Shown here piece after piece: positions 37,784 through 46,861 of a stretch of 64,000 nt of DNA. The position numbers and the translations under genes were made by a program. The stretch spans positions 372,001 through 436,000 of the forward strand of contig JADJBW010000001.1 of NCBI GenBank assembly GCA_016703525.1. The letters run 5' to 3'. A model generated the notes under the pieces. The model worked only from the letters and a program-made list of their open reading frames with translations, had not been told where the DNA came from and made no database searches. The stretch comes from Actinomycetota bacterium. GTDB lineage: Bacteria > Actinomycetota > Acidimicrobiia > Acidimicrobiales > Microtrichaceae. Positions within the stretch are counted from its first letter, which is position 1; each line of letters begins with the position of its first letter.

Positions 37784-37799
37784 ATACCCTGGGGGGTAT
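37784..37799. promoter_or_regulatory. CsoR/CstR-type operator over the -10 and start of the rhodanese gene
   Basis: ATACCC TGGG GGGTAT is a palindrome with 6-bp arms. It contains TACCCT (37785-37790), a -10 hexamer seven bases before ATG 37798, and its last two bases are the start of that ATG. Operators of form ATACCC-N4-GGGTAT are known for copper- and persulfide-sensing CsoR/CstR repressors; a persulfide sensor fits a rhodanese target. No such regulator is encoded in the window. Confidence 0.6.
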
Positions 37800-38223
37800 G
37801 TTCCACATCACCCGTTCCCAACTCCGTCGGCTCGGCGCCGCCGTCGCGATCGCAACGCTGCCGGTCGCGTCGGTGGCATGCAGCGATGATTCATCCGGAT
37901 CGGCCGCCGAGCAGGGGACCGACGCGTCGCCCGGCCAGGAATCCGCCGCGGCGGCGTTGGCCCAGAAGGCGACCGTGATCGACGTTCGGACGCCGGAGGA
38001 GTTCTCGGCCGGCCACGTCGACGGCGCCCAACTCATCGACGTGCAGGGCTCTTCGTTCGATGCCGACATCGCGAAGCTCGACCCGGCGACCACCTACGTC
38101 GTCTACTGCCGAAGCGGCAATCGGTCGGCGACGGCAGCGACCCGCATGCGCGATGCGGGGCTCACCGTGTTCGACGGCGGCGCGATGGACGCGATGGTCG
38201 CCGCGGGGTGGCCGACTGCCTGA
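37798..38223 (+). CDS. Rhodanese-like lipoprotein
   Basis: A 141-residue secreted protein with a signal peptide ending in lipobox SVAC, a short Ser/Ala/Glu linker and one rhodanese domain: VIDVRTPEEFSAGHVDGAQLIDV and the active loop YCRSGNRSATAATRM with catalytic Cys. It should transfer sulfane sulfur outside the membrane or bind persulfides. The start lies directly at the end of the ATACCC...GGGTAT operator, implying a leaderless mRNA tightly controlled by a sulfur- or copper-responsive repressor. Confidence 0.9.
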   Translation: MFHITRSQLRRLGAAVAIATLPVASVACSDDSSGSAAEQGTDASPGQESAAAALAQKATVIDVRTPEEFSAGHVDGAQLIDVQGSSFDADIAKLDPATTYVVYCRSGNRSATAATRMRDAGLTVFDGGAMDAMVAAGWPTA

Positions 38224-38242
38224 CCGGCCGACGAGCGGATTG

Positions 38243-38286
38243 CATGACGGCCCGGCGATTGCCGGCAGCTGGACAATTCCGTCATG
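38243..38286 (+). terminator. Nested hairpin after the rhodanese gene
   Basis: Outer arms CATGACGG (38243-38250) and CCGTCATG (38279-38286) enclose a second stem CCGGC-GATT-GCCGG. It lies 20 bases after the rhodanese stop and may terminate transcription, though no T-run follows. Confidence 0.35.
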
Positions 38287-38376
38287 AGCGAGTAACAAGC
38301 GTGTAACTCCGGGCGGCGGGCCCGGTGATCGCAGGCGGGTTTGATGTCGATTGTCGGCCACAGAGATGGAGCGCGG

Positions 38377-39751
38377 ATGAGGCTCGGGCGACGCGCTCGG
38401 CGCGGCGGTACTGGTGATCGCGGCGGCCTGCACGCCTCCGACTCCGCCGGAGGAGCCGACGCTCGCAGAGACGCTGGGGCTTCCCAGCGACACGCCCCTG
38501 CTCGACGTCGCCTGTGCGCCGGTGGCCGGCGTGTGCACCTCCTCGATCCAGGCGCAGGTCGACGCGGTTCCGGCGGGGACGACGGCCATCGTGCGTGTCG
38601 CTGCCGGCCAGTACCGCGAGAGCGTGCGCATCAGCGCGAAGTCGGTGCACCTGGTGGGCGCGGGCGCGGCGAGCACGATCATCGACGGCACGGGGTTGAC
38701 GCCGGTCGCGGGGTCGACCCGGTTCGGCGTGGTGGTCGCCCAGGCGCCGAACTCCTCGGTTCGGCGGCTCACGGTTCGCAACTTCTCGGCCATGGATCAC
38801 GATCACTTCCGCAGCGCCCTTCGTGCGGAGAGCACGGCGGGGGTGGTGTTCGAGGACGTGACGGTCGCCGACAACAGCTACGCCGGGATCGGGCTGTCCG
38901 AGGCGTCGGGTGCGCGACTCACCCGGGTCACTGCGGCGGGCAACGATGCGATCGGAATCGCCGCCTATCGAGCGAACGGTCTCGTGCTGACCGACAGCCT
39001 CGTGGCCGGCAACACCGACACGCTTCGCTATCAGGACGAGCAGGAGCAGTACCGCGAGTCGGCCGGCTTCAAGACCACCGAATCCCACAACGTGCTGGTC
39101 ACCAAGTCGACGTTCCGCGACAACGGTTCTACGGGAGTCTGGACCGACGTCGGCACGAGCGACTCGGTCATCAGCTTCAACACCGTGGTCAACAACAAGT
39201 GGCACGGCATCGAAACCGAGATCTCCGATCACATCACGGTCGCGAACAACACCGTGCTGCATAACGCCGATGGCACCTCCACGTTCGCCGACAGCCGCCA
39301 CGGCATTCTCGTGCTCGACTCGTCGAACATCCGCGTCGAGAACAACATCGTCCGGCATCGGCGTGGCATCACCGACCTCGGATGGTCCCAGGCGCTCCGG
39401 TTGGCGGAGACCGAGTTCCGCCCGGTGCATCCTGCGATCGGCCAACCGCCGACCGACACGGTCGGTGTGGTGATCGTGGGCAACACGGTTGAGGAGCTCG
39501 CACCGACCGGTTCCGTGCTGGGCTTCTACGACGCCCTGGGCGAACACGGAGCGATCGACATGCTCGCTCAGGCCGACGGCAACACGTACCGGCGCGCCAC
39601 CGGTGCGCTGTTGGGCACCGACAGCACCGGTGTGGGGACGGTCGCCTGGATCGGGTTCTCGCAGGACAACGCGGTTGCGCTGGCCCAGTGGCGTGCGTGG
39701 AGATGCGCATCGGTGTGTCGCGAGCAGGCGAGCACGCTCGGCGGGCTGTAG
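38377..39751 (+). CDS. Right-handed beta-helix (NosD/pectate-lyase-like) lipoprotein, frame break in signal peptide
   Basis: The body of about 440 residues is a right-handed parallel beta-helix: repeated turns such as NSSVRRLTVRNFS, GVVFEDVTVADNSYAGIGLS, VISFNTVVNNKWHGIE and ITVANNTVLHNADG, typical of carbohydrate-active or NosD-like periplasmic proteins. The signal region GAAVLVIAAAC is in this frame but has no good start; ATG 38377 (MRLGRRARR) is in another frame, so one extra base near 38392 separates them. With it removed, a normal lipoprotein signal results. GTG 38414 is the only in-frame start as given. Confidence 0.75.
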
Positions 39752-39840
39752 ACCGCTAGCGGCTCAGGCGCCCTCGCTGTCGGTGCCAACAGCGAGACTG
39801 ACGGCCTTCCCCTCCTCAGCCCAGTCTCCGAGGAGTCGCC

Positions 39841-40344
39841 ATGCCGGCGTACGACAGCATCCACGTCCACCCCGACCGCCTGACCACCATCCGTGTTTCC
39901 CTGCCCGATGGGCCGCTCACCGGCGAGTGGCTCCACGCCGAGATCCTCGGGGGCGGCCGCTTCCGCATCCGCAACGTGCCCTTCTCAACGCCCGAAGTCG
40001 GCCTGCACGACATCGTGGTCGCCGTCGAGGTCGACTGTGAGATCGACGGGTGCATCGAACCCGAGTGTCGAACGCTGGAGCTGGTGGAGGTCGTGGAGCG
40101 CGTGACTCGGGCCCGCTTCTTGTTTGAGCTGCACGAGTCGTCCAGCGCTCGACGGGTGCTCGACGAGGCCCAGCGAACTGGCGTTGCGATCGAGTGCATT
40201 GCGGGTCAGATGTACGTCGCCAACACGCGCGATCGCCATGCGGCAAACCGGTTCCAGCGGCTCCTCGAACGCCACGCCTCATGGTTCGATCTGAACGACA
40301 TGGCGGGGCCGTTGCCGCGAGTCATCGCCGGCGACGCCGCGTAG
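39841..40344 (+). CDS. DUF4265-like protein
   Basis: A 167-residue cytoplasmic protein. GEWLHAEILGGGRFRIRNVPF followed by GLHDIVVAVEV resembles the DUF4265 pattern (a W-A-E, then a G-R-Y/F-x-x-x-N-x-P-F, then G-x-x-D-x-V). The second half (VTRARFLFELHESSSARRVL) looks like an alpha/beta segment that may bind something via repeated acidic residues. A GAGG at 39830-39833 lies seven bases before ATG 39841 and is a modest ribosome site. Function unknown. Confidence 0.55.
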   Translation: MPAYDSIHVHPDRLTTIRVSLPDGPLTGEWLHAEILGGGRFRIRNVPFSTPEVGLHDIVVAVEVDCEIDGCIEPECRTLELVEVVERVTRARFLFELHESSSARRVLDEAQRTGVAIECIAGQMYVANTRDRHAANRFQRLLERHASWFDLNDMAGPLPRVIAGDAA

Positions 40345-40389
40345 CGCGGCCCGACGCGGGAACCGGCAGAACTCGGTTGTGCGATTGGG

Positions 40390-41106
40390 CTACCACCCGA
40401 GCGCGTCGGCGACGCCTGCCGCCAGGGCTGCGGTTGCCCGGCCGCTGTCGCGTGCCACTCGCACCAGACGGGCGACCCGCCACGGCGCTGGCGCAAGGTA
40501 TCGGGTGACCGCGGCGAGGTCGGGCCGCCCGTCGTCGCGAACGAGGCCCGCGATCGCCTGATCGACGATGCCGTCGGCGATCCGATCGCTCACGGCGCGG
40601 CAGGCCGACCACGGAACACGCCGCGAGTCGCAGACCTGTGCGACCGACGCGGTTTCCATGTCGACGATGACCGCGCCGTTCGCTTGATGCATGCGGAGTT
40701 CGTCGCTGTCGCACCAGCCGTCGACGGTGACCGCGCCGGCCGCCGAAGTCGGCCTCGGTCCCATCGCAGGGCTCGCGGTCGACCGGGCGCCACCGGCATC
40801 CATCGCCCATTCGGGCCAAACGAGGTCGCCGATCCGCAGCGAATCGTCCAGCGCCCCCGCCACGCCGGCGATCAGCACGTGGTCGGAGGGCCACGCGTCG
40901 AGCACGGCGGCGGTCGATGCGAGCGCTGCGGCGGGGCCGACGCCGATAGGCGCCGCGACCACGGTGGTGTCGTGTCGCCTGCCGGTCCACATGTCGCGTC
41001 CGCCGATCGTCTCGCGCTCGAGATTCAGCCGGCGCACGATGGGCCGCAGTTCCATGCGCATGGGTGCGAGCACCGTCACGCGGCTCGGTGCCTCGGGTCG
41101 TGTCAC
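40390..41106 (-). CDS. Phosphorylase-superfamily nucleosidase (MTAN-like)
   Basis: A 238-residue enzyme of the PNP/UDP fold: VTVLAPMRMELRPIVRRLN, HVLIAGVAGALDDSLRIGDLVWPEWA, then NGAVIVDMETASVAQVC (M-E substrate pair) and CRAVSDRIADG (general-acid Asp). This is the layout of 5'-methylthioadenosine/S-adenosylhomocysteine nucleosidase and HpnG-type proteins. It cleaves N-glycosidic bonds of a nucleoside; the identity is unknown. GTG 41106 start. It diverges from the GH31 gene. Confidence 0.82.
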   Translation of the reverse strand: MTRPEAPSRVTVLAPMRMELRPIVRRLNLERETIGGRDMWTGRRHDTTVVAAPIGVGPAAALASTAAVLDAWPSDHVLIAGVAGALDDSLRIGDLVWPEWAMDAGGARSTASPAMGPRPTSAAGAVTVDGWCDSDELRMHQANGAVIVDMETASVAQVCDSRRVPWSACRAVSDRIADGIVDQAIAGLVRDDGRPDLAAVTRYLAPAPWRVARLVRVARDSGRATAALAAGVADALGW

Positions 41107-41198
41107 CGCGGGAGCCTGCCACGGGAGGCGTCGGTCACGTCGCCCTTCTTTCGGTCGTCGTGGCGGCAGCGACCCGGGCGCCCCTGGGATACTCCGAC

Positions 41199-43673
41199 GT
41201 GGAACGCCGACAGAATCGACGAACGCTCATGTCACTTCCCTCGCACTTCGCCGTTGCCACCGATCCGGTCGCGTCGGCGACGGCTCAGGTGTCTGCGGGT
41301 TCCTACCGGGTCACCGTGCTGGGTGACCGTCTGGTGCGCGTGGAGTACGACAAGCGTGGCCGGTTCGAGGATCGCGCCTCACAGGTCGTGTGGTTTCGCC
41401 GGTTTGAACCGCCGGCGTTCCACGTCACGCGGCGGGGTGCGTCGCTCGAGGTCGACACGGGCGAAATGGTGGTCGCGATCGATCACGTCGACGTCCAACC
41501 GAAGTCATCGGGGCTGCGGGCGACGATCGCGTCGACGGGGGCGACCTGGCGATACGGCGCGTCGCCGCAGTCGTTGCGCAATCTCGGCGGGACCCAGCGC
41601 ACGCACGACGGTGCGGGAGGACCGCTGCCCCTTGGCAACGGGCTGATCGCACGCGACGGATGCGCCGTGCTCGACGACGGTGCGAGCGCGCTGCTCGATG
41701 CCGCGGGTTGGCTGGAGCCTCGCCGGGGCCGACCGCTCGACCTCTACGTCTTCGGTCATGGTCTCGACTACCCCGCGGCCCTCGCTGACTTCGCCCGGAT
41801 CGCCGGGCCGACTCCGCTGGTGCCGCGCTGGTCGCTGGGCAACTGGTGGAGCCGCTACTGGGCGTACCAATCGGAGGACGTGCTTGCGCTCGCCGACGAG
41901 TTCGCCGCTCACGAGGTGCCGTTGTCGGTCATGGTGCTCGACATGGACTGGCACGTGACCGAGACCGGAATCCGCGGCGAGGCCGGCTGGACCGGGTACA
42001 CGTGGAACCGGGACCTCATCCCCGACCCGCCGGCGTTGCTGGCCGAGCTGCATCGGCGCGGTCTGCGGACAAGCCTCAACCTGCATCCCGCCGCCGGCGT
42101 CGCCGCGCACGAGGACGCGTACGCGGCCGTGGCGCGGCGGGTCGGTATCGACCCTGCACGTCGAGCGACGGTGCCGTTCGCCATCGGCGATCCTGCGTTT
42201 GCGATGGCGTATTTCGAAGAGCTGCATCATCCGCTGGAGGCCGACGGGGTCGACTGCTGGTGGATGGACTGGCAGCAGGGCGGGGTGTCGAACGTGGAGG
42301 GCCTCGATCCGCTGTGGTGGCTCAACCACCTGCACTTCCGCGACTCCGGCCGCGAACGATCGGGTGACGGGCCGGCCCGCCGCCCGATGCTGCTGTCGCG
42401 GTGGGGCGGGATGGGAAACCACCGATATCCGATCGGGTTCTCGGGCGACACCTTCACCACGTGGTCGATGCTCGGCGCGTTGCCGCGGGCCACCGCGGCG
42501 GCAGCCAACGTGGGGTTCGGCTGGTGGAGCCACGATGTGGGCGGGCACCAGGGTCGTGACCAGGACGACGAGCTGTATGCGCGGTGGGTGCAGCACGCGG
42601 TCTTCAGCCCGATCGTGCGACTGCACTCGACCAACAAGCGATCGCTCGACCGGCGGCCGTGGTCGCGCACGTCGCCGGCTGCTCGGCGGGCCGCCATGGA
42701 CGCGCTCCGGCTTCGTCACCGACTCGTGCCCTACCTGTACTCGATGGCGTGGCGGAACGCGATGACCGCCGTTCCTCTGGTCACCCCGATGTACTACTCG
42801 CACCCGGGGCACGAGGAGGCGTACCACGTTGACGACCAGTACTGGTTCGGCTCCGAACTGATGGTTGCGCCGTTCCTCCGGCCGGCCGGACGATCCGGGC
42901 GGAGCAGCCGCGACGTGTGGTTGCCCGACGGCGACTGGTTCGGCCTGTTCGACGGGACCCGTCGTCGAGGTGGCTCGACAGTGCAGGTCGACGGCGGACT
43001 CAGCGACGTGCCGGTGTTCGCCCGCGCGGGAGCGATCGTCCCGCTCGCGTCGTCGGCCGATTCGGCGACCACGGAGTCACCTGGTGGCCTCGGCACGACC
43101 GACCTTCCCGACCGGGTCGACCTCCATGTGTTCCCGGGCACCGACGGTGCGTTCGTTCTGTACGAGGATGACGGATGGACTCGGGCGCACGAGCACGGTG
43201 CATCGTCGGCAACCGTGATTCGCTCGACGTGGAGCGAACACGTGATGACGGTCGCGATCGATGCGCCGGTCGGCGATGCGGGGATCATCCCGGCGGACCG
43301 CACGTATGCCGTCCGGCTGGTCGGGATCGTGGAGCCGACCGCGGTGCGGTTGCTGGTCGACGGCGTCGAGACCGCCATCGGGTCGATCTACGACGACTCC
43401 CGGTCGACGTTGGCGATCGACGCATTCCGCGCCGACTGCGGCGCCGAAGTGCGGGTCGAGGCCGCGGCGCGATCGCTGATGGCCGACCCGATCCGCTCCC
43501 GCCCGGCGGCCACGTCCACCCGACCCGCCGCTTGGGAGCCGGTGAGTGTGGTCACGCTGCTGCGAACGTCACCCGCATGGACTGCCTTCGAGGTGCTGAC
43601 CAGGGTCCACGAGCGCGTGGTCGCGAACGTTCGGAGGATGCGACGAGCGACGGTCGGCCGAGTGACGCGCTGA
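41199..43673 (+). CDS. Glycoside hydrolase family 31 alpha-glucosidase-like
   Basis: An 824-residue cytoplasmic enzyme. The N-terminal beta-sandwich contains VLGDRLVRVEYDKRGRFEDR; the catalytic barrel has PLVPRWSLGNWWSRYWAYQS, VLDMDWHVTE, DGVDCWWMDWQQGG with the nucleophile Asp, and FSGDTFTTWSMLGALPRATA with the acid/base Asp; then YDEL-like RLRHRLVPYLYSMAW and a beta-sandwich VPVFARAGAIVPLA. It should hydrolyse alpha-linked sugars. Start GTG 41199 follows GATACT by five bases (leaderless); ATG 41229 is an alternative. The last 60 residues are a basic, unusual tail. Confidence 0.88.
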   Translation: MERRQNRRTLMSLPSHFAVATDPVASATAQVSAGSYRVTVLGDRLVRVEYDKRGRFEDRASQVVWFRRFEPPAFHVTRRGASLEVDTGEMVVAIDHVDVQPKSSGLRATIASTGATWRYGASPQSLRNLGGTQRTHDGAGGPLPLGNGLIARDGCAVLDDGASALLDAAGWLEPRRGRPLDLYVFGHGLDYPAALADFARIAGPTPLVPRWSLGNWWSRYWAYQSEDVLALADEFAAHEVPLSVMVLDMDWHVTETGIRGEAGWTGYTWNRDLIPDPPALLAELHRRGLRTSLNLHPAAGVAAHEDAYAAVARRVGIDPARRATVPFAIGDPAFAMAYFEELHHPLEADGVDCWWMDWQQGGVSNVEGLDPLWWLNHLHFRDSGRERSGDGPARRPMLLSRWGGMGNHRYPIGFSGDTFTTWSMLGALPRATAAAANVGFGWWSHDVGGHQGRDQDDELYARWVQHAVFSPIVRLHSTNKRSLDRRPWSRTSPAARRAAMDALRLRHRLVPYLYSMAWRNAMTAVPLVTPMYYSHPGHEEAYHVDDQYWFGSELMVAPFLRPAGRSGRSSRDVWLPDGDWFGLFDGTRRRGGSTVQVDGGLSDVPVFARAGAIVPLASSADSATTESPGGLGTTDLPDRVDLHVFPGTDGAFVLYEDDGWTRAHEHGASSATVIRSTWSEHVMTVAIDAPVGDAGIIPADRTYAVRLVGIVEPTAVRLLVDGVETAIGSIYDDSRSTLAIDAFRADCGAEVRVEAAARSLMADPIRSRPAATSTRPAAWEPVSVVTLLRTSPAWTAFEVLTRVHERVVANVRRMRRATVGRVTR

Positions 43674-43702
43674 TCGTGTGAGTCGAGCCAGGCCCAGCCA
43701 TG

Positions 43703-44362
43703 TCAGTGACGGAGCGCCTTCGCGATGTGTCGGAGGTGCCGGCGGGTCGCGGCCGCGGCGGCATCGGAGTCGGACGACCCGATCGCATCGACGACGTGTG
43801 CGTGGTGACTCCAACCGTCGGTGACCGGCTCGGCCCCGTTGTCGGTGAGCATCGCGAACAGGAGCGCTGTGCGGTTGAGGAGCGGCCGGAAGCTTTCGAC
43901 CAGCGCTGAGTTCCCGCTCGCCGCGACGACCGCCTCGACGATGGCGTGGTGTTGCCCCGCAGCCGCGGCCGGGTCGCCGTCGCGTGCCGCGCGTCGACCG
44001 GCCGCGACCGACCTGCGGAGCGCTGCGAGCTGGCGGCCGCTGCGGTGCTGGGCGGCAAGCCCCGCGGCCCACGGCTCCAGGCGAAGCCGCACCTCGATCA
44101 GTTCGAGCATCGCGGGCACGGGGTGCTCATCGGGTATGGCGACGATGGCGCCGCGATGCGGGCGGAGCTCGATGAGCCCGGCGCCGTCGAGGCGCTGCAG
44201 CGCCTGGCGCACCGGGATGCGCGACACCCCGAGTTCGCGTGCGAGCCGGTCGGTGATCACCCGGTCGCCGGGCCGGAGTTGACGCCCGAGGATCTGCTGG
44301 CGGAGCAGCGCAGCGACGTGCTCCTCAAGGGTGGCTGCCTCGGTTCCGGTTGTCTCGACCAC
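43703..44362 (-). CDS. GntR family regulator (FCD/FadR subgroup)
   Basis: A 219-residue regulator: winged helix RQQILGRQLRPGDRVITDRL and LGVSRIPVRQALQRLDGAGLIEL, then an all-helical FCD domain with ELIEVRLRLEPWAAGLAA, HHAIVEAVVAASGNSAL and HHAHVVDAIGSSD, which keep the Asp and His residues that bind a metal and a carboxylate ligand. GTG 44362 is chosen; no strong ribosome site is seen. It is divergent from a metal ABC importer and separated by a palindromic site, suggesting it controls that operon or itself. Confidence 0.88.
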   Translation of the reverse strand: MVETTGTEAATLEEHVAALLRQQILGRQLRPGDRVITDRLARELGVSRIPVRQALQRLDGAGLIELRPHRGAIVAIPDEHPVPAMLELIEVRLRLEPWAAGLAAQHRSGRQLAALRRSVAAGRRAARDGDPAAAAGQHHAIVEAVVAASGNSALVESFRPLLNRTALLFAMLTDNGAEPVTDGWSHHAHVVDAIGSSDSDAAAAATRRHLRHIAKALRH

Positions 44363-44409
44363 GCCGATACCGTCCCACGGTTCCGGGGTCGCGTGGGGGA
44401 GGGGCACGG

Positions 44410-44421
44410 ATTGGATCCAAT
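44410..44421. promoter_or_regulatory. Palindrome ATTGGATCCAAT between gntR and metal ABC operon
   Basis: A perfect 12-bp palindrome in the 108-bp divergent spacer. TTGGATCCAA-type sites are frequent targets of FCD-type GntR regulators, so it is likely the operator of the adjacent regulator. Confidence 0.6.
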
Positions 44422-44470
44422 TTCTTGAGATCTCGGGAACTTCGGCGGGTCGCCGAGCGACATCAGTGTC

Positions 44471-45106
44471 GTGGATCGAGGGCGCGTGGAGGTCGAAGGC
44501 GTGGTGGCGTGCCATGGCCGCGCTGTCGTGCTTGCCGAGGTGAGCCTTCGGATCGACGCCGGTTCGAGCGTGGCGCTGTGCGGGTCGAACGGTGCCGGCA
44601 AGTCGACGCTCGCCCGATGCGTGCTCGGGCTGCACCCGCTGACGAGTGGGAAGGTGCGCCTCGATGGGGTGCACGCGACCAGCCGCGCGCAGTGGAGTCG
44701 TCGACGATCCGACATCGCGTACGTCCCGCAGCGCCCGGCAATGGGGCGCTTTCCGCTGTTGGTGCGGGAGCTGCTCGATTCGTCGGGCGATCCGGGAGCA
44801 GGGCGCGCCGCCGCCGAGCGACTCCAGGTGGACCACCTGCTCGAACGCTCCGCAAACACGCTGTCGGGCGGCCAACTCCAACGGGTGATGATCGCCCGGG
44901 GGGTCGCATGCGTGGCACGCGGGGCGTCGGTGATCGTGGCCGACGAGCCGACCTCGGCGCTCGATTTCGACGGGCAGGCCGAGGTGGCCGAGATCCTCAC
45001 GGGCCTCGGCGTCACCGCGTTGATCATCTCTCACGAACAGGTCCTCGTGGATCGATGCGATCGAGTGGTCGAGATGGCGCAGGGTCGCCTGCGGGAGGTT
45101 CGGTGA
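44471..45106 (+). CDS. Metal ABC importer ATP-binding protein (ZnuC/MntB type)
   Basis: A 211-residue ATPase: VVACHGRAVVLAEVSLRI, Walker A GSNGAGKST, AYVPQRPAMGRFPLLVRELL (Q-loop), signature LSGGQLQRVMIARG, Walker B VIVADEPTSALD and H-loop ISHEQ. It is close to zinc/manganese importer ATPases. GTG 44471 is the start; the stop overlaps the permease GTG at 45103 (GTGA). The catalytic set is complete. Confidence 0.9.
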   Translation: MDRGRVEVEGVVACHGRAVVLAEVSLRIDAGSSVALCGSNGAGKSTLARCVLGLHPLTSGKVRLDGVHATSRAQWSRRRSDIAYVPQRPAMGRFPLLVRELLDSSGDPGAGRAAAERLQVDHLLERSANTLSGGQLQRVMIARGVACVARGASVIVADEPTSALDFDGQAEVAEILTGLGVTALIISHEQVLVDRCDRVVEMAQGRLREVR

Positions 45107-45933
45107 CCGACACGTCGTTCGTCGATCTCTTCGCGTTGCCCGGCGTGCAGCGGTCCGCGTGGGCGTTGCTTGTGGCGGGCGTGTCGCTGCCGGTCGTGGG
45201 TGTGCTCATCATCGGACTCGACGTGATCACCGTGCGGTTCGCCGTGATGCACACGGCCTTGCTGGGGATCGCGCTGGGCTTGTGGTGGGGCGTTCCCCCG
45301 TATGGGCTCGCGCTCGGGATGTGTGCGGTGTTGGGGTTGTCGCTGGCGCCGCTCGCGAGCCGACCCGCCGGGCTGTCAGGGCCGATGAGCTTTGTGATGA
45401 CGATGACTGCCGCTGCCGCGCTGCTGGTGCTGTCGATCTCCGGGGTGAACGCCAACGGAGCGTTCGAGGTGCTGTGGGGGTCGATCCTGGCCACGCGTCC
45501 CGAGGATCTCATCGTTTTGGTGGTCGTCGCCGTCGCGGTGCTCACGATGTTCGCGACGACGCGCCGCAGGCTCGCCCTGGTGCTGTTCGACCGCGAACTC
45601 GCGTTGTGTTCGGGCGTGTCGGTGGTTGCGTTGACGGCGCTCGCCCTGCTGGTCGTGTGCGTGTCGATCGGTTCGGCGATCCGGTTGACCGGTGCCCTGC
45701 TCGTCGATTCGGTCACGATCCTGCCGGCGCTCGCCGCTCGCAACATCGCGCGGTCCTTCGGCGCCATGGTGGCGCTCGCGGTGATGTTCGGGTTGGTCGG
45801 CAACGCGGTCGGTTTCGTGGCCGCGCTCCAGTTCGACCAGCCACCCGGGCCGATGCTCGTGCTCGTTGCGGGGACGATCACCCTCGTGACGTTCATGCCC
45901 CGGCGACGACCTGCAATCCCGGCGCTCCACTGA
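45103..45933 (+). CDS. Metal ABC importer permease (ABC-3 family)
   Basis: A 276-residue permease with eight or nine hydrophobic segments. The signature region IGSAIRLTGALLVDSVTILPALAARNIARS matches the ABC-3 (ZnuB/TroC) loop that docks on the ATPase, and RFAVMHTALLGIALGL the N-terminal one. It imports Zn or Mn together with the ATPase before it and the binding protein after it. Confidence 0.92.
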   Translation: MTDTSFVDLFALPGVQRSAWALLVAGVSLPVVGVLIIGLDVITVRFAVMHTALLGIALGLWWGVPPYGLALGMCAVLGLSLAPLASRPAGLSGPMSFVMTMTAAAALLVLSISGVNANGAFEVLWGSILATRPEDLIVLVVVAVAVLTMFATTRRRLALVLFDRELALCSGVSVVALTALALLVVCVSIGSAIRLTGALLVDSVTILPALAARNIARSFGAMVALAVMFGLVGNAVGFVAALQFDQPPGPMLVLVAGTITLVTFMPRRRPAIPALH

Positions 45934-45961
45934 GCGCCCGAACCCAGAGAGGCACACCTCT

Positions 45962-46813
45962 ATGACCCAGTACAGCCCGACCCGCCGACTACTCGGCGCA
46001 GCGTTCGCCGCGTTGGCGATCGTGTCGCTCAGCGCGTGCGGTTCCGACGACACCGAGAAGTCCGCCGATACCTCCGCCGACACCACGACGACGACGGCAG
46101 CAGAGCACGGGGAGCACGGGGAGCACGAGGGCCCGCACGTGCTCGCGTCGACCTCATGGGTCGGAGCGATCGCCAAGCTCGCCGGCGCCCACGACGTGAC
46201 CGTGGTCGCGCCGTCGAACCTGCAGCACCCGCCGGACTACGACCCGAAGCCGTCGGACCTCGCGAAGGCCGCCGACGCGGACTTCGTGCTGCTCGCCGGT
46301 TTCGAGGGGTTCGCGACGCGCCTCAAGGAGGCCGCCGGATCCGACGCAGAGGTGATCACCGTCGAGCCGGCCTACGCCCCCGACAAGATCGAGGCCCAGG
46401 TGCAGGAACTCGCCGCGAAGTGGGGGACCGAGGAGCACTCGGCCGAGCACTTCGAGGAGTACCGCGCCGCGTACGAGAAGGCATCCGAGGCGACCAAGTC
46501 GGCGATCGCCGGCGCGACTCCGGTGGTCGTCGCGCAGGCGTACGTCGCCGAGTGGGCGGTCTTCGCGGGTCTGACACCGGCCGGGGTCTACGGCGAGATG
46601 AACATGCCGACCCCCGACGACGTCGCCAAGCTGGTGGCTCTCAAGCCGGCGTTCGTCTTCGAGAACTCACACATGCCGATGGGCGCAGATCTCGTGTCGG
46701 CGAGCGGGGCGACCAAGGTGGAGCTGGTGAACTTCCCCGGCGACGACCTCGACATGATGAAGGTGATCGAGACCAACCAGGCGACGATCACGAAGGCGCT
46801 GGCCGGCAAGTAG
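45962..46813 (+). CDS. Metal ABC importer substrate-binding lipoprotein (ZnuA/TroA type)
   Basis: A 283-residue lipoprotein: signal with lipobox LSAC, a Thr/His/Glu linker EHGEHGEHEGPH that can bind zinc, then the cluster A-I fold: LASTSWVGAIAKLAGAHDVT, NLQHPPDYDPKPSDLAKAAD with the metal His, and the C-lobe ENSHMPMGADLVSASG. GAGAGG precedes ATG 45962 but can pair with the CCTCT next to the start, so translation may be modulated. It completes an ATPase-permease-binding protein operon. Confidence 0.9.
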   Translation: MTQYSPTRRLLGAAFAALAIVSLSACGSDDTEKSADTSADTTTTTAAEHGEHGEHEGPHVLASTSWVGAIAKLAGAHDVTVVAPSNLQHPPDYDPKPSDLAKAADADFVLLAGFEGFATRLKEAAGSDAEVITVEPAYAPDKIEAQVQELAAKWGTEEHSAEHFEEYRAAYEKASEATKSAIAGATPVVVAQAYVAEWAVFAGLTPAGVYGEMNMPTPDDVAKLVALKPAFVFENSHMPMGADLVSASGATKVELVNFPGDDLDMMKVIETNQATITKALAGK

Positions 46814-46820
46814 GGCCATG

Positions 46821-46861
46821 GCCCATGGGGGGACCCTCGCTCGCCGAGATCCTCCATGGGC
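46821..46861 (+). terminator. Hairpin after the metal importer operon
   Basis: GCCCATGG-GGGGA (46821-46833) pairs with TCCTCCATGGGC (46850-46861), a 12-bp GC-rich stem 8 bases after the stop codon, without a T-run. Confidence 0.45.

Noticed and set aside
38341..39264. Plus-strand frame from ATG 38377 continuing 300 codons
   Set aside because: Only its first codons are meaningful; the beta-helix protein is in the other frame.
40322..41122. Minus-strand 266-codon frame overlapping the nucleosidase
   Set aside because: Out-of-frame shadow with Arg-rich composition; the nucleosidase frame carries the motifs.
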